Positions 42,277 to 46,286 of a stretch of 46,286 nt of DNA are shown piece after piece. Source of the DNA: JBDKTH01 sp964558295 (GTDB taxonomy: Bacteria > Planctomycetota > Planctomycetia > Pirellulales > Thermoguttaceae); assembly GCA_964558295.1 (NCBI GenBank), contig CAZLDQ010000013.1, forward strand, positions 1 to 46,286. Direction: 5' to 3'. Made by a program: the position numbers and the translations under genes. Below the pieces are notes generated by a model. The model saw nothing but the letters and a program-made list of their open reading frames with translations. It did not search any database and had not been told where the DNA came from. Each line of letters begins with the position of its first letter. Positions within the stretch are counted from its first letter, which is position 1.

Positions 42277-43128
42277 ATGCGAGGCACTCTGCTGATCGGG
42301 TATGACGTCGAACGCATTCCGGGCCGCGTGCCCGGTGAAAAATGGGTAGGCCAGCGGCTAGCGGAAGACACCACCAAGCGGTTTCTCGAACGGGCGGTCC
42401 AGATCCATCGTGAGGTGGGCGTGCCCGCCACGATCTTCATGGTCGGCTGCAACATCGAGCGTCACCTCCCGCAGCTTGAAGCCTGCCTGGCGTCAGGCTA
42501 CTTCGAGATCGCCCAACATACCTACGAACACTTCCCGCTGAAGACGGTCGTCGAAGAAAGCCCCGACAACATCTATCTGCCGGGACTGCCCGTCGACCGC
42601 ATCGAAGAACAACTGGCCCGACCCGTGGAACTGCTCAAAAAGCACTTGGGCATCCGTTGTCATGGCGTGACGGCCCCCTATTCCTATTACCGCGGTCTCG
42701 CCGACCGGCCCGACATCCTGGCAATTGTCGCACAACTCGGCATGTCGTATGTCCGCTCTTATGGGCGCAACTGCAAGGACTACTTCCCGCTCGGCTGGGA
42801 AGTGCAGCCGTTCTGGTATGCTCGGCAAGGTTTCCCCGCGATTCTCGAAATTCCTATGCAAGGCTGGATCGACGCCCAGTGGCGTCGAGAACATGGCTGG
42901 TCCAACTGGTCGGCGTACCACGACTACGTCAAAACCCTGGTGGATCAGGTCGCCGACAGCGGACACTGCTGGTCCCATTGCCAGCACGATTGGACCAGCC
43001 TTCTCTACGACGACAATCTCGCCTGGACCCGAAAGCTCCTGGAGTACGCCGCACAACGGCTGGAACTCTTGACGCATCATGCGTTCTACGAGCGTATGAA
43101 ACGCGTGCAAACGGGGCAAACGCCCTAG
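42277..43128 (+). CDS. Polysaccharide deacetylase (NodB-fold) family protein
   Basis: A 283-residue protein of the NodB-like carbohydrate esterase 4 fold. It begins MRGTLLIGYDVERIPG, where Asp is the usual general base, and has QHTYEHFPLK with the His-x-x-x-His zinc motif. GVTAPYSYYRG fits the third motif (RxPY-like) and HCWSHCQHDWTS the last His-containing motif. No signal peptide is seen, so it may act in the cytoplasm on small N-acetylated sugars or related amides rather than on wall polymer. It follows nagB by 10 bases, which fits deacetylation before deamination, though by pathway logic only. Substitutions in the motifs mean that other amide hydrolysis is possible. Confidence 0.82.
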   Translation: MRGTLLIGYDVERIPGRVPGEKWVGQRLAEDTTKRFLERAVQIHREVGVPATIFMVGCNIERHLPQLEACLASGYFEIAQHTYEHFPLKTVVEESPDNIYLPGLPVDRIEEQLARPVELLKKHLGIRCHGVTAPYSYYRGLADRPDILAIVAQLGMSYVRSYGRNCKDYFPLGWEVQPFWYARQGFPAILEIPMQGWIDAQWRREHGWSNWSAYHDYVKTLVDQVADSGHCWSHCQHDWTSLLYDDNLAWTRKLLEYAAQRLELLTHHAFYERMKRVQTGQTP

Positions 43129-43225
43129 CCGCCCCCTCGGTCCAACAGACATCCCGTACAAGTCCTAAGGTTTATTCTCCGTCTGGCATGGATCGCTAGG
43201 CTAATCTCAACGACTTCTGACGCAC

Positions 43226-43243
43226 ACGACTGATAGCAGTCGT
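43226..43243 (+). terminator. Hairpin downstream of the deacetylase operon
   Basis: ACGACTG-ATAG-CAGTCGT is a perfect seven-pair hairpin about 98 bases after the deacetylase stop and six bases before element B. No T run follows. It may serve to end or protect the amino-sugar transcript. The remainder of the gap (43129-43504) holds element B and a second weak hairpin (GCTGTC...GACAGC, 43391-43415). Confidence 0.4.
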
Positions 43244-43248
43244 TGATG

Positions 43249-43353
43249 GGTTTTGACGAACAAAACCTACACGGAACGTCCTCCGTGGCGTTCCGGAAAG
43301 CGGAACCGGCGAAACACCTACAGTCTCAACTACCGGTTCTGTTCGTCAGAACC
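43249..43353. repeat. Palindromic repeat element B (REP/MITE-like)
   Basis: A 105-base relative of element A. It opens with GGTTTTGACGAACAAAACC (43249-43267), identical to element A, and closes with GGTTCTGTTCGTCAGAACC (43335-43353), which is the inverted copy of the opening with one compensated base pair (T-A to C-G). Inside are ACGGAACG...CGTTCCG pairing and a GTGGCGTTCCGG-AAGC core shared with element A. It lies upstream of a truncated DUF1559 gene. Absence of any transposase suggests a non-autonomous or REP-type element. Confidence 0.82.
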
Positions 43354-43504
43354 ATAGGAAGCGCGTGCAACGTCGTTCCTTCAAGTATCGGCTGTCATAG
43401 TCTATCAGCGACAGCTGCCCGTCTTGTCCGTCGGAATCTCTCAGGACTCTGCGGCGAATTATCTGGCGAGCGGTGCATGGGGCTTTTCTTGGGGAGGTGC
43501 GAAC

Positions 43505-43816
43505 ATGTCCAGAACGACCAAACCGGGATTTACGCTCGTCGAACTACTTGTGGTGACCGCGATCATCGGAATTCTCCTTGCCCTGCTCCTGCCGGCAGTC
43601 CAGGCCGCTCGCGAGGCGGCACGGCGGATCCCCGGCCAACACACGGTCACTGTGGCCTTAACCAGAATGTCGCGACCGATCCAAGACGGGGAGTCGTGGG
43701 ATGAATCGGCCGTGGAGTACATCGTCCCCGCCCGTTACGGCAATCCACACACTTCCGGCTTATCGGCGCACGTCGTTCGAGGAATGGCTCCTGTCGACCT
43801 GAACCTCACCCGATAA
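43505..43816 (+). pseudogene. Truncated DUF1559-type prepilin-like protein
   Basis: The ATG at 43505 has GGGGAGG seven bases upstream. The N-terminus (GFTLVELLVVTAIIGILLA) is the type IV pilin/type II secretion-type prepilin motif and LLPAVQAAREAARR is the DUF1559 continuation. Normal members then read MQCSNNLKQI and run to about 300 residues; here the frame changes to unrelated sequence after Arg-Arg and ends at 103 residues. The last part (ARYGNPHTSGLSAH...PVDLNLTR) dimly recalls the usual DUF1559 ending, so the middle may have been deleted. A short working prepilin cannot be excluded. These proteins are abundant in planctomycetes. Confidence 0.7.
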
Positions 43817-43846
43817 CCGTTCAGCCGCTTGCTCAGGGTGAACAGG

Positions 43847-44965
43847 TCACTCTTCCGAACGCCGTGCTACGAGCCCTGAGAGCGTCCCTACAGCCCCGCG
43901 CAGCCAGAAACGCATGGACACTTGCGGCAAAGAATCGAGGAGCTTGTTAAGCAGGCTCTTCATGGGCGCTGCGTACCGTCGCTCGACAAACCGGTTCACG
44001 GCGTACGACGCAACCAGCATCAGGAACAACGTTCCCCAAAGAAGCACATGCACGTTGACTCTGGGATACGCGATGTTGAAGATCATGTATCCGATATTCT
44101 GATGGAGAAGATAGAGCGGATAGGTGAGAGCTCCGGCCAACAGCCAACGACGGCGGCCAACAACGCCTGTGCGCCGCGTCGCGATCAAGAACATCACCAC
44201 GAAGAACGCCGTGACAAGCCCCGCCGCCACCCCATAGTTCATTGGCGTACCATAAAGCTCTTCCACAACAGGCAGACGTCCGAGTGATTGCCCGAGTGCC
44301 AAGCCCCACGAAGCGAGCAAGCCTCCGATTCTCGTCCACGAAACCCCTTGCGACCAGATCAGGAAACAGAGTGCGCCGCCGATGAAAAACGGGGAGTAAT
44401 CGACGATGAAGAGCCCCCGGAGTCCACGGATCGGTAGAAATGTGAGAAACGCCGAAACGACCAGCCATCCAACCAGAAGCGACTGCGCGTTGCAAATTTT
44501 CCCTATCGCGAGCACCACGGCAACCAACGCGTAGAACCGCATTTCGACGAACAACGACCAGTACACGCCGTCGATGGCCGGCACGCCGACGAACTCGCTC
44601 AACATCGTCATGTTGACCAGATACTCACCCCACGTGGCGTTGAAATGCCCTCCGCCGATCACAAGCGCAGCAAGGAACGTCGCCGTGCAACAGACCCAAA
44701 ACGCGGGATAGAGACGCACGATGCGGGAAACGGCGAAGCTTCTCAGACTCCCCTTGGCGGCAGTCATCAGGATGACAAATCCGCTGATTAGGAAAAACAA
44801 TTCAACACCCAAATAGCCATACTTGGCCACTGGGGCCAATAGGGGGTATTGTAGAACCGTCAATTCATCCCCCAGGTGCCCACGAAACGCATAGTGAAAC
44901 AGAACAACCGCCACGGCCGCCACAAACCGGAGGAGATCAATCTCGTTGACTCGATTGTCGGCCAT
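43847..44965 (-). CDS. Acyltransferase 3 family membrane protein (OafA-like)
   Basis: A 372-residue membrane acyltransferase of the OafA/YrhL type, of usual length, with about ten hydrophobic helices. It begins NEIDLLRFVAAVAVVLFHY, the family opening in which Arg and His near the membrane face take part in acetyl transfer. It has YWSLFVEMRFY, a conserved helix with a Glu, and further loops with Arg residues. Enzymes of this family acetylate sugars of envelope polysaccharides or lipids using cytoplasmic acetyl-CoA. It stands alone on the minus strand, converging with the DUF1559 fragment and separated by 286 bases from the Rieske gene. Confidence 0.88.
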   Translation of the reverse strand: MADNRVNEIDLLRFVAAVAVVLFHYAFRGHLGDELTVLQYPLLAPVAKYGYLGVELFFLISGFVILMTAAKGSLRSFAVSRIVRLYPAFWVCCTATFLAALVIGGGHFNATWGEYLVNMTMLSEFVGVPAIDGVYWSLFVEMRFYALVAVVLAIGKICNAQSLLVGWLVVSAFLTFLPIRGLRGLFIVDYSPFFIGGALCFLIWSQGVSWTRIGGLLASWGLALGQSLGRLPVVEELYGTPMNYGVAAGLVTAFFVVMFLIATRRTGVVGRRRWLLAGALTYPLYLLHQNIGYMIFNIAYPRVNVHVLLWGTLFLMLVASYAVNRFVERRYAAPMKSLLNKLLDSLPQVSMRFWLRGAVGTLSGLVARRSEE

Positions 44966-45028
44966 GGATCGTTGCTGCCTGATTCGTGTGCCTGGGGAAC
45001 ACAGGTGTTCCTGCCCACAAACGAAGAA

Positions 45029-45090
45029 AGCGGTTCTTGAATTGAGGGTGTGTGTAGTGTGAAGCGCACTACCGAAACGGAAGAACCGCT
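45029..45090. repeat. Nested inverted repeat between Rieske and acyltransferase genes
   Basis: AGCGGTTCTT (45029-45038) and AAGAACCGCT (45081-45090) are perfect 10-base arms. They enclose GTAGTGTG-AAG-CGCACTAC (45054-45072), an eight-pair hairpin with one G-U pair. The arrangement is a small hairpin inside a longer stem, as at 34378-34434. It lies 162 bases beyond the Rieske stop on the minus strand. The 286-base gap has no gene. Confidence 0.65.
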
Positions 45091-45251
45091 AGGACAAGTA
45101 TAGGAGACGAAAAGGACGCAGGGATTCCGCCGACAAGATTGCACAGCACGTTTGGAGACTCTGCCCGGATGCGTCATGGGTCGCGCCGCGAGAAAAGCGG
45201 AAAAAGAAGCCGGCGACGTTCAAGGCACCAACGGTCCAACCGGCATAATGC

Positions 45252-45557
45252 TCACAGCCGGACCTGGATCGCAGCCCCTTCGACACGGACTTCGAAGGTC
45301 TCGGCTTTCAGGCGAGGTGCGTCCAGACACGTCCCATCGCGGAGACAAAAGGCCCAACGATGGCGGTCGCAGATCACAGCCCCATCGCGCACTTCGCCGC
45401 GTCCCAATGACTCGCCCATGTGGGGACAGAAGTCATCCAGGGCAAAATACTGCCCCCCCACAAAGAAGATGGCAATCTCACGATCGCCGACGGTGAACGT
45501 CTTGCCGCGTCCTTCGGGAATTTCGCCCACGCGGGCGACGGTGACAAACTCGGCCAT
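45252..45557 (-). CDS. Rieske-type [2Fe-2S] ferredoxin-like protein
   Basis: A 101-residue soluble Rieske protein similar to the small subunit of NirD-type nitrite reductase or a ring-hydroxylase ferredoxin. The cluster ligands are Cys44 and His46 in FCPHMG and Cys63 and His66 in CDRHRWAF. No signal peptide or membrane helix is present, so it acts in the cytoplasm. A GAGGG lies about five bases before the ATG at 45557, and the ABC transporter gene ends eight bases upstream, so the two may share a transcript even though their roles are unrelated. The electron donor and acceptor are not known. The short length fits the ferredoxin class and not the bc-complex Rieske subunit. Confidence 0.88.
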   Translation of the reverse strand: MAEFVTVARVGEIPEGRGKTFTVGDREIAIFFVGGQYFALDDFCPHMGESLGRGEVRDGAVICDRHRWAFCLRDGTCLDAPRLKAETFEVRVEGAAIQVRL

Positions 45558-45565
45558 GCGTCCCT

Positions 45566-46286
45566 CTATGCCGTGATCCCCTTGGTCAACGCCATGAAGG
45601 CCGTTTCCAGGTTGATCTCGTCGAGTTTGAAGCTCGTCAGCTTGAAACCGGCGTGAACCAACAGCGTCGACAGATCGCTGTAGTCTTCCACGCCTTTGGC
45701 CAATGTGACCATCAGTCGCCCATCGCGCACGTCGACCCGATCGACCAGATCGTGCTGTTCGACAAGCTTGGCCGCCGCATCACAATCGCCGACCACGCCG
45801 ATCTCCACAATCGGTTGCTCGCGAACGCGGTTCATCACTGCTTTGACTTCTTCGCTGATGAGCAGCTTGCCTCGCTCGATGATTCCCACCTTGTTGCAGA
45901 TGTCAGCCAACTCGGGGAGGATGTGGCTAGAGACCATAATCGTCTTGCCCAACTTGCGGAGTTCCTTGAGCAACCCGCGAATCTCGATCCGTGCTCGCGG
46001 GTCCAGGCCGCTGGCCGGCTCATCCAGCAACAAGACCTGGGGGTCGTGCAGAAGCACCCGCGCCAGGCCAAGCCGTTGCGTCATGCCGCGGGAAAGGCTC
46101 GTCACAAAGGCGTCACGTTTGTAGCCCAGGTCGACCAGAGCCAACATCTCCTCGCAGACCTTGCGTCGTTTGGGCCCCTTGATCCGGTAGCACGCAGCGA
46201 AGAACTCCAGATACTCGATCACCTTCATGTCGTCGTAGACGCCGAATAAGTCGGGCATGTAGCCGATCATCCGGCGAATCTCTTTC
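45566..46286 (-). CDS. ABC transporter ATP-binding protein, N-terminal part outside the window
   Basis: The frame runs from the right edge to a stop at 45566; the Walker A part lies beyond the window. Visible are the Q-loop region (IGYMPDLFGVYDDM), the ABC signature SLSRGMTQRLGLARVLL, Walker B VLLLDEPASGLD and the switch His in MVSSHILPELADIC. The signature is SRGMTQR rather than the commoner LSGGQ, as in the CcmA/YhaQ-type export subfamily. The C-terminal extension (about 70 residues ending MALTKGITA) is typical of ABC-2-type exporters. It supplies energy for a membrane export partner that is not in the window. The ATG at 46270 is not the true start, since conserved sequence extends upstream. 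Confidence 0.88.
   Translation of the reverse strand, partial: KEIRRMIGYMPDLFGVYDDMKVIEYLEFFAACYRIKGPKRRKVCEEMLALVDLGYKRDAFVTSLSRGMTQRLGLARVLLHDPQVLLLDEPASGLDPRARIEIRGLLKELRKLGKTIMVSSHILPELADICNKVGIIERGKLLISEEVKAVMNRVREQPIVEIGVVGDCDAAAKLVEQHDLVDRVDVRDGRLMVTLAKGVEDYSDLSTLLVHAGFKLTSFKLDEINLETAFMALTKGITA

Overview
The window looks like a GC-rich chromosomal segment of a member of the Planctomycetota, probably a Pirellulales relative, assembled from a metagenome or draft genome. This is inferred from gene content: a fragment of a DUF1559-type prepilin, a MoxR/DUF58/VWA/DUF4175 operon with a terpenoid-cyclase-fold protein and an NPCBM-type protein, a PQQ-propeller protein with a helical N-terminus, multihaem c cytochromes of planctomycete type, and heptanucleotide intergenic repeats. 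No tRNA, rRNA, transposase, CRISPR array or phage gene was seen. A run of ten N at 40965-40974 marks a scaffold gap, and the first ~330 bases appear to be joined to unrelated sequence.

Layout. 1-1047: a minus-strand TPR fragment abuts the C-terminal half of a cytochrome b gene. 1099-8258: a carbohydrate-type locus on the minus strand (secreted DUF6259 glycosidase-like protein, a double-SIS protein resembling glucokinase regulatory protein and MurQ, and an MFS transporter), divergent from a XylR-like AraC regulator. 8404-16291: a respiratory block with an octahaem PDZ cytochrome, a Tat-exported cupredoxin-like protein, a dihaem lipoprotein cytochrome, haem A synthase (ctaA) and haem O synthase (ctaB). 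16503-32213: a long, tightly packed plus-strand run of PQQ-propeller, MoxR ATPase, DUF58, two membrane VWA/GATase-like proteins, DUF4175, a small secreted protein, a cyclase-fold protein and an NPCBM-type protein, probably an envelope or secretion-related machine. 32229-36733: a CoA-binding protein and apgM on the minus strand, then pgi and a metallo-beta-lactamase-fold hydrolase on the plus strand. 37129-39027: a secreted alkaline phosphatase. 39391-43128: an amino-sugar-type operon (Gfo/Idh/MocA oxidoreductase, sugar phosphate isomerase/epimerase broken by the gap, nagB, polysaccharide deacetylase). 43505-46286: a truncated DUF1559 prepilin, an acyltransferase, a Rieske protein and an ABC ATPase that runs off the edge.

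How the genes work together. The octahaem cytochrome probably belongs with the bc-type complex whose cytochrome b C-terminus lies 7.3 kb upstream, with the carbohydrate locus between them. CtaA and CtaB supply haem A and O to a haem-copper oxidase whose subunits are not in the window. NagB and the deacetylase suggest use of N-acetylated sugars that enter glycolysis, where Pgi and ApgM act.

The least explained material is intergenic. There are two copies (32649-32778 and 43249-43353) of a repeat whose ends are inverted and also self-complementary, with paired base changes that suggest selection on a fold. Heptamer-based repeats sit in at least five intergenic gaps. Several nested hairpins occur (4438-4478, 20729-20763, 34378-34434, 45029-45090), and there is a 48-base pure pyrimidine run behind apgM.
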